A DNA stretch of 64,000 bases from Hyaloperonospora brassicae (Eukaryota > Oomycota > Peronosporomycetes > Peronosporales > Peronosporaceae), in NCBI GenBank assembly GCA_947650285.1, contig CANTFL010000455.1, forward strand, positions 1-64,000, given 5' to 3'. Each line of letters opens with the position of its first letter. Within the stretch, counting starts at the first letter, position 1. A program made the position numbers and the translations under genes. Below, piece by piece: positions 39,038 to 49,040 of the stretch. Below the pieces are notes generated by a model that worked only from the letters and a program-made list of their open reading frames with translations, ran no database searches and was not told the origin of the DNA.

Positions 39038-41020
39038 TTAGACTTGTGCGAAACGGACGCTACGTATGTTGGGCAACTTCTTGAGCGCATCCAGCGTGGC
39101 ATCGGACGGAACGGAGTCAAGAGTAAGTATACCAAGCGGGAGCTCAGCATTGCTCTGGCGCGCGAGACCAAAGTTGGCAATGTTGATCTTGGCCTCTGCC
39201 AGCTCGCTGAGGATGCCGGCAATCGCACCGGGAACGTCCTCATTGTTAAACACCAGCAGATTGCCTTGCGGACGGAAAGCAGGAAAGTCCGAGTACTCGT
39301 TCACACGCACGACACGCGGGTCTTCGCCGAACACGCTGCCTTTGACAAGCAAGCTGTCCATGTTTTTCGTCTTGACCACGACAGCCAAAGAATTCTTGAG
39401 GTGGCGACGTACAGCCGCCGGGTCGCTCTGCAAGTCGCCCTGGCGCACGTCAATTCCCTTCGCCATGGCAAGCAGCGAGGCATTCAATAGACACACTTCA
39501 GGTTGCTCGCTGTCATGCCCACGCATGCTCTCGAGCAAACCTTTGAGAAGCGCATTCTGAAGAAGCTGGCGAGCCTGTGGTGTGGTGATGTCAATCTGGA
39601 AGCCGCCCGTGGCAGCCAACGACACGTGCGTGATGCGGTCCTTGGGATCAGCCGACTGAGTGAGCTGGTGCACAAAGCGACCCAGCGACTCACTTAGCTC
39701 GATAAACGGTTTCATCTCCGGCAGCAGCGTCAGCGGCATAAAGACGCCGTTGGCCACACCACGAAAGTAGCGCTGCGCTAGCGCATCGCCAACGTTTTCT
39801 GCCAAAAGGCGGTACTTGCGAGCCCGGAGCACATCATCGGACGCCGTGCCATCAGCATGGGTATGCGTGATGACGTTCTTGTGCTGCATGAGTTCGAGCC
39901 ACGTGGGCGACAGCTCCAGCCCACCTTCTGCTTCCGCTGGCTGTAGCAGGTCCAGCGCAACGCCGCTGATCTTTCCTGACTTGACTCCACGCAGCAGCGT
40001 GTTTTCATCCAGGAGGCCGTGGCATCCGCTGTACTCGGGAACGGACACAATCTTCACGCCATGCTTGCACTTGTCGAGCGCATCGTCGTCAAACATACCG
40101 CGCGTTCGAGCCGTCAACGGCGCGTGGAACGTGATAAAGTCGCACGTGGCATACAGCTCGTCCATTGACACGGACTTGACGCCCATGAGTGCTGCTGTCT
40201 CGTGGTTCAAGTTCGGGTCAAAGCCAAAGACGTGCAAGCCGAGTGCATTGGCCATGTCCACCACCCGTCGTCCGGCTTGGCCAATGCCCACGACGCCGAG
40301 ACTCTTGCCAGCGAGCTCGGTGCCCACAAACTGCTGGCGGTCACATGGCTGCTCCTTTCCCACGCGCATGGAGGCCATACTCCGAGGCAAGTGCCGCGCC
40401 AGTTGAATGAGCAAACTGAGTCCAATCTCAGCCTCCACCGACGACCGGTCGCTCAGCTGTTTGGGATCCAGCTGCAGCAGCATCACGCCCTGATTCGTGG
40501 CTTCCAGCAGGTCCACGTCTTCACTGGGGATCGCTGCAGCCGGCACCGCCACGAGCTTCAGCCTGTGCCGGGCGCCCACGCGCAGCACCTCGCGCGACAA
40601 CCGCGTGCCGGGCGTCATCACGAGCGCGTCGTAGTCGTGCACGACCGACAGCAGCAACGCGTCCGACGCCGAGCGCACCTGATCCACGACGTGGCCGCGC
40701 TGCACGAGCTCCTGCACGCACGAGACGTCGGCCACGTGCTCGGGCACGTCCACGCACAGAATGCGGCGGCTGCGCGCGTCGGACGTCGACGAGGAAGACA
40801 CGGACGTGAGCGGACGGAAGTGGAGCGGCAGCTGGTGCTGCACGGGCCGCTGGCAGCGCAGCGCTGGCCGCTGGTGCGCCGTCGCGAGGACGAGACGCTG
40901 CCACATGCGCTGTCTCGGAGGTGGCATCGCGGCGTGTGGGTGGTGGCGGTGTTTTGATTGGTTGAAATTGAACCAGCGCGTTGACGGCGGCGATGCAGCA
41001 GCATAAAAGCGTTTGAACAC
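39038..41020 (-). CDS. D-3-phosphoglycerate dehydrogenase-like protein with ACT domain, divergent active site
   Basis: The longest frame has 660 residues; Met32 (40927) or Met39 (40906) are also plausible starts. The first about 80 residues are Arg/His/Ser-rich with no acids, like a mitochondrial presequence. The Rossmann NAD site is G-V-V-G-I-G-Q-A-G (242-250). A serine-pathway layout follows: substrate domain, intervening domain, and a C-terminal ACT domain from about 585 (N-N-E-D-V-P-G-A-I-A). Key positions differ from the classic enzyme. The catalytic-Arg loop (normally A-R-G-G) reads V-P-E-Y-S-G-C-H-G at 327-335 with extra residues, and the substrate loop R-S-x-T reads M-T-P-G-T near 135-139. 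An Asp/Glu near 362-364 and His388 may stand in for the Glu and His. It may be a regulatory or altered-substrate homologue. Start codons of this gene and the OMA1-like gene are 12 bp apart if the longest frame is used. Confidence 0.85.
   Translation of the reverse strand: MFKRFYAAASPPSTRWFNFNQSKHRHHPHAAMPPPRQRMWQRLVLATAHQRPALRCQRPVQHQLPLHFRPLTSVSSSSTSDARSRRILCVDVPEHVADVSCVQELVQRGHVVDQVRSASDALLLSVVHDYDALVMTPGTRLSREVLRVGARHRLKLVAVPAAAIPSEDVDLLEATNQGVMLLQLDPKQLSDRSSVEAEIGLSLLIQLARHLPRSMASMRVGKEQPCDRQQFVGTELAGKSLGVVGIGQAGRRVVDMANALGLHVFGFDPNLNHETAALMGVKSVSMDELYATCDFITFHAPLTARTRGMFDDDALDKCKHGVKIVSVPEYSGCHGLLDENTLLRGVKSGKISGVALDLLQPAEAEGGLELSPTWLELMQHKNVITHTHADGTASDDVLRARKYRLLAENVGDALAQRYFRGVANGVFMPLTLLPEMKPFIELSESLGRFVHQLTQSADPKDRITHVSLAATGGFQIDITTPQARQLLQNALLKGLLESMRGHDSEQPEVCLLNASLLAMAKGIDVRQGDLQSDPAAVRRHLKNSLAVVVKTKNMDSLLVKGSVFGEDPRVVRVNEYSDFPAFRPQGNLLVFNNEDVPGAIAGILSELAEAKINIANFGLARQSNAELPLGILTLDSVPSDATLDALKKLPNIRSVRFAQV
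40957..40961 (-). promoter_or_regulatory. CCAAT box between the dehydrogenase and OMA1-like genes
   Basis: ATTGG on the plus strand, that is CCAAT read on the minus strand. It lies inside the longest dehydrogenase frame but upstream of Met32 and Met39, which favours one of those as the true start. Confidence 0.35.
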
Positions 41021-41032
41021 GATTGAACCAAA

Positions 41033-42399
41033 ATGGGTCCTTTTGACAAACGGTTGGACTCAGAACCGATTATGTACCGACGAGGAAGAACGTTGCGTCG
41101 CTATGGACGCGACGAGTGGCAGCGCACGCCACTGTACGTCAAGGCGCTTGTAATTGGGTCGGCGACGATCGGCGGCTGTACGAACATGCGTGTCGTTTGC
41201 GATGTGACATTGTGTTGAAACAAACGCCGCGATAGCTCGTGGAAAGTGACGGTCGGTCGAGTCTCTGATACCTGTCTGTCCTACTACATGTGTACCCACT
41301 TCAGTATACATCGCCAGTCACGTCGAGACAATGCCACACAACGGCCGCCGTCGCGTCATGCTGCTCTCGCCCGCGTACGAAGAGCGATTAGGTGAACGCG
41401 CGTACCGGGAGATCCGAAGTAGCTCTCGACTGCTGCCGCCGTCGCATCCGGTGGGTCCCGAAAGATGGTCGTTTTTAAATGCACAAAATGTAGCCATCTC
41501 ACAGTGGACTGGGGAGCACACGGACGTAGATGGCGCGTGCAGTGGCGCGTGTTGGCCGCAAAATCGTTGAAGAGACACATGTGCCGTTTATGCAGTGGAC
41601 GTTCCATGTCATTGACGCCAAAGAGCCCAATGCGTTTTGCCTTCCTGGCGGCAAAGTGTTTGTTCACTCGGGACTCTTCAAGGTACTACGCAATGAGGAC
41701 GCGCTCGCAGCGGTTATGTTCCACGAAGCTGCGCATGGCATCGCGCGTGGGTGACAAAGCACGTTACTGGACATTGGGATCGGAGGTTATCGATTGACGT
41801 TTTGTGTGGAATGTGATTGCGTATGGTCGCGATAGGACACGGCGCAGAGAAGATCTCGTTCAGTTTGCTCGTGTACGGACTTTTGGCGCTGCTTTTTCCG
41901 GACTATGGCCAGATTAGCGACCTGGTGAGCACTGCGATGACGAGTCACGGGGTATGGTGTCTTCTTACTGAGGTGAGGACGTTTGTGTGTCCACCTTAGA
42001 TGGTAAAGCTGGCGGTGGATCTGCCGTTCTCCCGCAAGTTGGAATTGGAAGCCGACTCGATCGGTCTGCGTCTCATGGCCCAAGCGTGCTACGATCCTCG
42101 CGCTAGCATCCAAATGAACACGTCGTTGGGGCAGCTGGACAAGGGCTCACAGTTCAAGTACTTCTCGACGCACCCACCCAGTGCAGAGCGAGTGCAGGCA
42201 CTACGGTATGTACCGTTTCATGATGGCAGAGCTGAGCATAGTTGTGTCTGACTTGTTGACGATGGTGCTGCACAGAGAGCAATTGCACAGTGCGCTCGAT
42301 ATATACGAGGCGTCTGACTGTGGGTCGCGGAAGAAAGACTTTGCCAAAGCGATGGAACCAGCTTTTTCGCCTCGAGGCAATGCCGCCAATGTCTGGTAG
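41033..42399 (+). CDS. OMA1-like mitochondrial M48 metalloprotease, six exons
   Basis: Exons 41033-41177, 41305-41450, 41530-41746, 41836-41924, 42000-42205 and 42276-42399 give 308 residues with every junction in phase. Introns are 127, 79, 89, 75 and 70 bp, all GT-AG. Splicing restores, in order: a membrane segment (L-Y-V-K-A-L-V-I-G-S-A-T-I-G-G-L-Y); the OMA1 block Y-I-A-S-H-V-E-T...G-R-R-R-V-M-L; the core N-A-F-C-L-P-G-G-K-V-F-V-H-S-G-L-F; the zinc site H-E-A-A-H near residues 161-165; and the third ligand in L-E-L-E-A-D-S-I-G. OMA1 cleaves OPA1-type and other inner-membrane proteins on mitochondrial stress. The ATG at 41072 (M-Y-R-R-G-R-T-L-R-R) would give a more typical basic presequence and relieve the 12-bp spacing to the neighbour. 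Unspliced frames are all short, so the gene is easy to miss. Confidence 0.88.
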
Positions 42400-44909
42400 A
42401 AGCAAAGGATCGACCACGCTGAGGATTCATCCACGTTGAGGGTCGAGATTATACCAGCAGATCGAACGAACGACTAGCTGCTCGAGATATAATCACAGGC
42501 GGTACGTTGAGTCTCCTACTTCCAGAATTGGTCGAATGGGGCTTACCACATGCCATAAAAGAAGACATCATCCAAGCGCGCACGCAAACGGCGACATAAT
42601 GCGTTTCGTCCCTACTGCACAACGCACCTTTCAGGCTTATTGACAAACACGTACGCTGAGCTGCCGCAGCGCATGAGCAAGTGCGCGGCATCTATCGTCC
42701 ACAAGTAGTGGCTGCTACCACATATTGAGTAGTCAGTCCAGAAGCGGCCGATGTAGCTCGACCAAAGAACACTTGACTATCAGTAGACGCCAATACCTGC
42801 ATCATGTAGGTGGGTAGCGCACGTACATGCTGGAAACAAGCAAGAAAGTTGCTAGTGCAGTGCCCTTCTCGAAGCATCAACACTGACGCATTTACGATCA
42901 CAATGTTCTTGCTGTGGTACAAGCTGCAACATGGTGGAATGTGAAGGTGACTGACCGATGGAGTCTCAAGTAGACTGCACACTCACCCATTGTTGATACC
43001 ATCATCGCAAATGCAAACAGTAGTCATGTTTCGGTCAGCTATCACACGGTCCAAATGTCAAGCTGTGGCCAAACTCAAGTGGAAGAGATTGACAGCTTCT
43101 TCGTACTCCAAGATCGTCACGATGTGCGCCCTATTCGTACTGCATTGCAGATGCAGTACGACAACTGCCCGCCTAGCAATAGGCTGCAAGCGGAACAAAT
43201 GAAGAAGGCGTTGTTCATCTTGAGTTGGGCTCGTGTATCCCCATCGATTCAGGTCGCGTCGATATCGTCGTCGAGCCTGACATGATCGTTCTGCGGACGG
43301 CATCGTCCATGAAAAACATGAGTTACAGGCAGATTGCTGTGACGTGCGACAACACACAGACTGATCCTTTCTTGACAAGGATCGTCTCACGAGCTTTACG
43401 ATGCGGATGTGCGACCATTTCTAGAGACCGCTGCAATCTCAAGACGGGTTCTTTTGTCCGGTACTCACTCTTTCACACCAGCGGCGGTGTCACTTATGTA
43501 GCACGATTTTCATACGGTCAAACTTTGCTCGGCATCGACAAAGTACACGCAACAGTCGCATCCTTTGCTGTCCATCATGTCGTTGTGATGTCGTCGTTGT
43601 GGTCACCAAGTGCAGTCTCTACGACGCGATCGGTCGTCTCAACGCAGAAGTAGCCGTGCGACTTTCCAAGTTTTGATGGATGTTTGGCAAAGAAAGTGTC
43701 GCAAAGTCAGCTGCTCGTGAGGGAAACCGTTCCGACGTGACTCATGTCGGACGTCCCACAAGACGTACCAGTCGTCTCGCGCTGCATCCGAGTTTCTGAT
43801 TTTCGTTTCGGTGAACCATCAAGCAAGAGGACTCGGCGCTTGCTACAGTTGCCACAGGTCCTGCAGCACGAGTGTTTCTGCATGAGGGTTTTTGCCTTGT
43901 CACACCGCAAGCGTGGCGTCTGTCCACAACATGTGGAATGTCTCGGACTGGATCAAAAGCGAGAAGAATGCAGTCACTTGTCCCTGTATGACAAAGACGA
44001 GATGCTGCGATGAGAAGACGATCCGTGGCGACGCAGCGACACCGCTACTGTGCTCAGATCGGGTAAGTGGAGTAAACACCCACTGCGAATTCGGCAGCGT
44101 AGCTCCTTGCGGACGACCAGTTCGCTGGTAACAATAGTAAGTACTACAGTCCGACCGGTCGTACATGGAGGAACGTGTCGTGCCTGACGTCCTGTATCGA
44201 AGTGGTGTCAAGGCCCTTCGTGCTTCTGAGCCACGCCGAATACTGCAGACGCCGAACTTGCACCGTGGCTTGCAACTAGCTGCGTCTGATCGATTCACTG
44301 ATAAAAACGCGCCCGATTCAGATGGGGCCATCAAGTGAGTTGTTGAATTGACGTGGAAGCTAAACGTAAGACGCTTTCCCACTGCCGCGAATGCAGTTGG
44401 AAGCAGAATCAATCGAGCTACCGTAGAGGCCGAAAAACGTGCAGACTCGAAACGCACGAAGACCGGGATGGCCAACACACACACAGTGCATTCATTCATT
44501 CGTGTCGAACAGTTGACAGAGTACTTGGCGTCTGTCTTCTTGGTAGAGTCCATTGAGCATTTTAGCTCCGATCGATCGATAGCCAGATAAAAAACGATCT
44601 GGTATCGACATTTCTCGGTCAGTTCAGTGCCTCTGGACACCGTCTTGGGACACCCCCACAGCGACGGCGATCATTAGTCAATCGATCCTGAGTAACTGCC
44701 GCAACCATTGCGGTTACCCGACAACAGGAGGCAGACGAACAACGAACTCGAGTTTCTAGCCGTAGATCGTACTTGCCACATTGATGCCAGTGGGGTGCAT
44801 GAAGATGCAATGCCTTTGCAGTCACCTACTCCCTGACTCCGCTGGGCCTCGTCGTAGCGCTCTTCGCGTTGTGCTTTTGCCACTCGCACATTAGCTCCAA
44901 ACGAGAAAC
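42400..44909. other. 2.5 kb without a recognised gene
   Basis: Only short, conflicting frames are present. The longest, a minus-strand 246-codon frame at 43900-44640, has no recognisable domain and faces open plus-strand frames. Plus-strand fragments at 43055-43285 and around 43,610-43,680 (L-Y-D-A-I-G-R-L-N-A-E-V-A-V-R-L-S-K-F) read like protein, so this may be a decayed gene. Confidence 0.45.
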
Positions 44910-47003
44910 ATGGCGCGATCCCGAATTGAACTGCGAAGTTTGGTGGCTGCAATATTCGTGCAACTCTATGCTGGCCATTGCAACGCAGTGCCTTCAACTG
45001 AGACAGAGCTCAACGTGTGCGAATACGCTCGGAAAGACCTGTACGTCTTTAATGCGAACACGACGTCAACAGTCTTCCCGACAGGGTACATATCCTGTGA
45101 GAACTCTTCGGACGTTCACGCAGACCTCTGCAGGATCTGCACCTGTCGTGAAAAGAAGGTGGGCACAGTGGCAGGCTTGACAGTCGCTGGCGTCGTGTGC
45201 GTCGGATCTGTGGATGTTACAACGTGTCCAAGGGAAGGCCAACAGTTCTGCGGCCGCAATGATAGTATTGAAGGTGCTACGAATGGCACTTCGATAGTGC
45301 AGGATACCTTCAGCTTCGGTGAAAATGCAAGTGGTGACAGCTCGTCTTCGTGGGAAGGCTCCAGTTCCAACGAAGACACAAGCGGTGACAGCTCGTTCTT
45401 GCGGGGAGGCTCTAGTTCCAACGAAGATACAAACGCTGGCGATGTGACCCTGGCCAACTCTAGTGCTGATCTTGACGACGGCAACAATACGAATGCCGGA
45501 AGCGACTCAGTATCGAGTGGTACCTCGACATCGAGCTTCACACTCGAGCCTACGATCGATCACTCTTCCGGCATTGACGCCAGTCCAAGTATGGACAGCA
45601 ACGTCAGCATCGAAACCACAAGCACTGACACTGATACCAACTTGGACACCGCTTTCAACAGCAGCAGTATTCCAGTCACTGTTCCCGAGTCCGTCAACCC
45701 CAGTGTCGACGCCAACGCTAGCAACACCCATATCAACAGTGACACTAGCACCCTCGGCAATGCTTCGGAACCTAGCGTGCCCATTGACATCTTTGGCTTC
45801 GACACCGGTTCAAGCAGCACTGATGGCGCTTCACAATCTGCCGCTTCCGACAGCGACCGGAGCATTGACACCAGCTCAAGCTCGGGCACCAACATCGACG
45901 CCTCTGGAACCAACATCGACGCCTCCGACAACCCCAGCATTCGTTTCGACTCATTGGTGAAAGAGTCTGGTGCCGACGACGAAAACGTGGACGGCAATGT
46001 TGTCGGGAAAGTCAAGCCCTCTCCAACTAGCGCTGCTGCACCTCCCGTCAATCAGGACATCATCCGTCCGCGAGAAAATGGATCGGCGCTTGGCACCAAC
46101 AATGGTTCTTCCGGCACCTCAACCTGGTCGGGCGAGCGGCTGACTGTGTTGCTCTCGACGACATGTGGCATTGCCGTTGTGGCTGCTATTGCTGCATTCG
46201 TTGCCGTGCGCAGAAATCGCCTCAAGATGAAGAACGAACTCACGACTCCGACGGACGACTACGATGACGAGAGCTTTGGTACAGCGACGCCAGTGCTCCC
46301 CGGCCAACGTGGTGCGAGAAACGTGGGCGGAGGAAACCGCCTCGTTGACGCCTTTGAGAATTCGCCAATGGCTTCGATCGTCGTACTGGGTCCTGACGAC
46401 GACTTTGTTCCGCCACCACGTCGTGCCCCGAAACGGCACTACCGATCGTACCCGAGAAATCGACCGATGGACAGCTACGCACGCAGTGGCAGCACGAAAG
46501 CCACCAAGGACCTGTTCACGCGAGACGAACGTCCAAGTACTGTCTCCATCAATGCCTCCAGTGGTTCGCAGGATCATCTTCTCGTATCGCACGGTCCACC
46601 GGCATCCGGTTTGCCCGTGCGTGCCCCCTACGAGATCTTCGACACGTCCAACACGCGAGAGAGGTTTTCATCCGGCATGAGCTCGCAATTCGGCAGTCTA
46701 TCGAGCGGACAGGCGTATGAGTCAGAAATGAGCTTCAACTCGTTTCGAGTGGCGTCGGAGACGTCCAGTGGAGCGGAGTTCGACTCGGTCACGTCCACGA
46801 ACTGCAGCGATCTCCACACGTCATCGGATCTCGAGTCAGTGGAACGCCTCGGCACCTCGTGCGTCTCTAGCGCAGAGAGCACTCAGTACGCCATGCGTGA
46901 CACGGAAGCTATAGATGAGACAAACGAGTCGGAGATACGGACCGACTTGAGTCGCGTTGCCATATCATTCGACTTGAGCGCTACGACATCCACATCTCTC
47001 TAG
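44910..47003 (+). CDS. Type I membrane protein with small Cys-rich ectodomain and long Ser/Thr stalk
   Basis: The protein has 697 residues. Residues 1-25 are a signal peptide (basic start, V-A-A-I-F-V-Q-L-Y-A-G, cleavage near G-H-C-N-A). Residues about 36-115 form a Cys-rich domain with a C-x-C-R-E pair in the middle. A long Asn/Asp/Ser/Thr stalk to about 405 includes a short duplication (S-G-D-S-S...G-S-S-S-N-E-D-T twice, 45330-45430). A single membrane helix (about 412-430, V-L-L-S-T-T-C-G-I-A-V-V-A-A-I) is followed by a basic stop and a 265-residue cytoplasmic tail rich in Ser and acids. The stalk suggests heavy O- and N-glycosylation, so a cell-surface or wall sensor is possible. I know no named family. 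The ectodomain shares its Cys layout with the broken minus-strand gene at 50601-52614. Confidence 0.75.
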   Translation: MARSRIELRSLVAAIFVQLYAGHCNAVPSTETELNVCEYARKDLYVFNANTTSTVFPTGYISCENSSDVHADLCRICTCREKKVGTVAGLTVAGVVCVGSVDVTTCPREGQQFCGRNDSIEGATNGTSIVQDTFSFGENASGDSSSSWEGSSSNEDTSGDSSFLRGGSSSNEDTNAGDVTLANSSADLDDGNNTNAGSDSVSSGTSTSSFTLEPTIDHSSGIDASPSMDSNVSIETTSTDTDTNLDTAFNSSSIPVTVPESVNPSVDANASNTHINSDTSTLGNASEPSVPIDIFGFDTGSSSTDGASQSAASDSDRSIDTSSSSGTNIDASGTNIDASDNPSIRFDSLVKESGADDENVDGNVVGKVKPSPTSAAAPPVNQDIIRPRENGSALGTNNGSSGTSTWSGERLTVLLSTTCGIAVVAAIAAFVAVRRNRLKMKNELTTPTDDYDDESFGTATPVLPGQRGARNVGGGNRLVDAFENSPMASIVVLGPDDDFVPPPRRAPKRHYRSYPRNRPMDSYARSGSTKATKDLFTRDERPSTVSINASSGSQDHLLVSHGPPASGLPVRAPYEIFDTSNTRERFSSGMSSQFGSLSSGQAYESEMSFNSFRVASETSSGAEFDSVTSTNCSDLHTSSDLESVERLGTSCVSSAESTQYAMRDTEAIDETNESEIRTDLSRVAISFDLSATTSTSL

Positions 47004-48555
47004 AGGGCGACGCCAGTGTCGGCGTTGTCTCGTGCGTTGACTGTGTCATTAGTTAGATAAGTAAAAATCGATCCAATCTTCAAGCACATGGCAAGTGGCG
47101 TGGAAGGTGTTGCGTCGTGACTTTCTACATGACGTTAAACAGCCAGTTGTAGTTGCTGCCATGTTGGACAAAGCAAAAGAGCACTGTCGTAGTTCGTCGA
47201 TTCGAACGAGCACCTACTGCAACAGGGTGACCTATTTCTTCGGGATAAACTGAGGTAGCGGTGCACTCAGCGACCCTATTACATGTCAGTGACATTTACA
47301 AATGCCGATGCAATAAAAACATTATTGAGTCTACGTCAGAACACTAATAATTCCTTCATTTAAAAATATAAGGTTGATTATGATGACCTGTACCGATAAA
47401 ATCTCCCCCTTCGTGTGAAAGATAATATTTAGCGACTGTTGCTTCGATGTTGACATAGGCCATCCGATGATTAACAACGCGTTCGATCAATGATGGACGT
47501 GCGCAAAGGGTGGCTGGTAGATAATTACAAATGTGTTTGTGTCGATATCCACTTCATGAAGGATTTGTGAGACTTGTTTGAAGGAACTCAAAACTATATC
47601 AAGCACAGTTCTCTTTTAAGCTTGCACATAACGTGTTCATGTAAGTCTACTTGCTTCCTCTCTACCTCGTGTACGTTAAGTCTCAAGGCAAATCATCACG
47701 CCGCTGTCAGTGCAGGTCAGCTTATACGGTCATCAGTATAAGCAAGGTTCCCTGATAAACCTAGCGAGCTTTTTCGGTTTGCACATGGAGCACTCTACGA
47801 CATGTGCCTCAAATCTCGACAAAGCCATTTGACTCATTCAGCTTGCCACAGGAACATCACCTCGTCGACTGATGATTTTATTGTATTTTATTTCATCATG
47901 CTAGTAAAACGCCAGCAAGATCGGAAGGCACTGCATGAAGTCAAGCTCACAAACATGTTAGCAGCCCAAATGAGCGCTAGTTCTACACCAAACCTTCATG
48001 TGCCGGTACCAATTTGCCACATTTGACAAAGAAGCTTTATTGACATCCACGTCGGACAGATTATGTCGCGTTCTATATTGTGCGATATTATAAGACGAGC
48101 GACGTGAGAAGTCTTCGATCGCAATCGATACAAGATTCTTGCTGATCGCCAGCGCATTGCAATGCTTATCCAATCTTGTCGTCTTGGCATAAGTAGTCTC
48201 CCATACATGAGACCACCGAACATTTAAAATGATTCGCTTCAACCTTTATGACATATTTCGTGCTAGCATGATACGAATGACACAGTCTCGAAACAAGCAT
48301 GTCTTTTTCTGATAAAATGTACAACTGCAGCACAAATTAAGTTCTAAACAGATGCAAAAGGTAGCTAAACAAGAAACGTAAAGCACCACAGGATGAAAAC
48401 TATCAAACCATTTCTAATAAGCTTAGAAATCGATTTAGCTTACCACTGATGCATACAAGTTGCGCATATACACACATCCCTCATATTAGCAAATCACATC
48501 TACGAATGCTATAACGGGGCATCCTCCGCTTGTACTGATAAGGTGCAACCACATA
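47004..48555. other. AT-rich intergenic stretch, no gene seen
   Basis: No frame longer than about 95 codons and no recognisable domain. The first 50 bp after the stop would be the 3' end of the membrane-protein gene. Confidence 0.5.
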
Positions 48556-48556
48556 C

Positions 48557-48599
48557 ACTGACCACAGTGTAAGCAGGTGCCCCTTACACTGTGGTCAGT
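48557..48599 (+). repeat. Perfect inverted repeat, 17-bp arms, 9-nt loop
   Basis: ACTGACCACAGTGTAAG (48557-48573) and its exact reverse complement (48583-48599) flank CAGGTGCCC. A related phrase, CAGTGTATAAGCAG, follows at about 48,617. Confidence 0.92.
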
Positions 48600-48794
48600 A
48601 CATATAGTTGTTCTCCAGTGTATAAGCAGCAGCCTCGACTTCTCACTTACACTGTACGTGCAGAGAAAGCAAGTCAACGAAACGAGCACGTTTATGAGAA
48701 GAAAAAAGAGAATCGTGTCTCATGAAGCTAAGTCTACAAAAGCACATCTGTTGATGTTTCTTACACTACATATTACTACAAACTACGTAGGTCA

Positions 48795-48816
48795 CGAGTA
48801 GCTACACAGCTACTCG
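48795..48816 (+). repeat. Perfect inverted repeat, 9-bp arms
   Basis: CGAGTAGCT - ACAC - AGCTACTCG. The core resembles the Gypsy LTR terminus at 13943 (GCGGAGCTACACAG). Confidence 0.85.
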
Positions 48817-49017
48817 CTCAGTACCCTTTGCGCGCGTCTAGTAGCGAGTGGCGGTCCAGTTATTTGGTTTAATGGCCTATACCAACCGATAAGTGGAGCG
48901 GCCAAAAATATTGCCCTTGGAAGTATTATTCCACCAGTATTTCCTTAGCCAGGTAATGGTTCTGAATATTATCAACTAAGATATAATTCGCATTGATATA
49001 TTCAGATATCACTGACA

Positions 49018-49040
49018 TGTCACGGGCTCACCCCGTCACA
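49018..49040 (-). repeat. Palindromic LTR-like terminus
   Basis: TGTCACGGGCTCACCCCGTCACA is a near-perfect palindrome that starts TG and ends CA, of the kind seen at the ends of oomycete Gypsy LTRs. The AT-rich sequence to its left (48,780-49,017) would be the LTR body if it is read on the minus strand. The other end was not found. Confidence 0.5.

Noticed and set aside
41971..41999. Shorter intron (GTGAGG start) in the OMA1-like gene
   Set aside because: It would be 29 bp, too short, and would insert residues that break the OMA1 pattern; the donor at 41925 is in phase.
43900..44640. 246-codon minus-strand frame
   Set aside because: No domain, unusual composition and conflicting open frames on the other strand.
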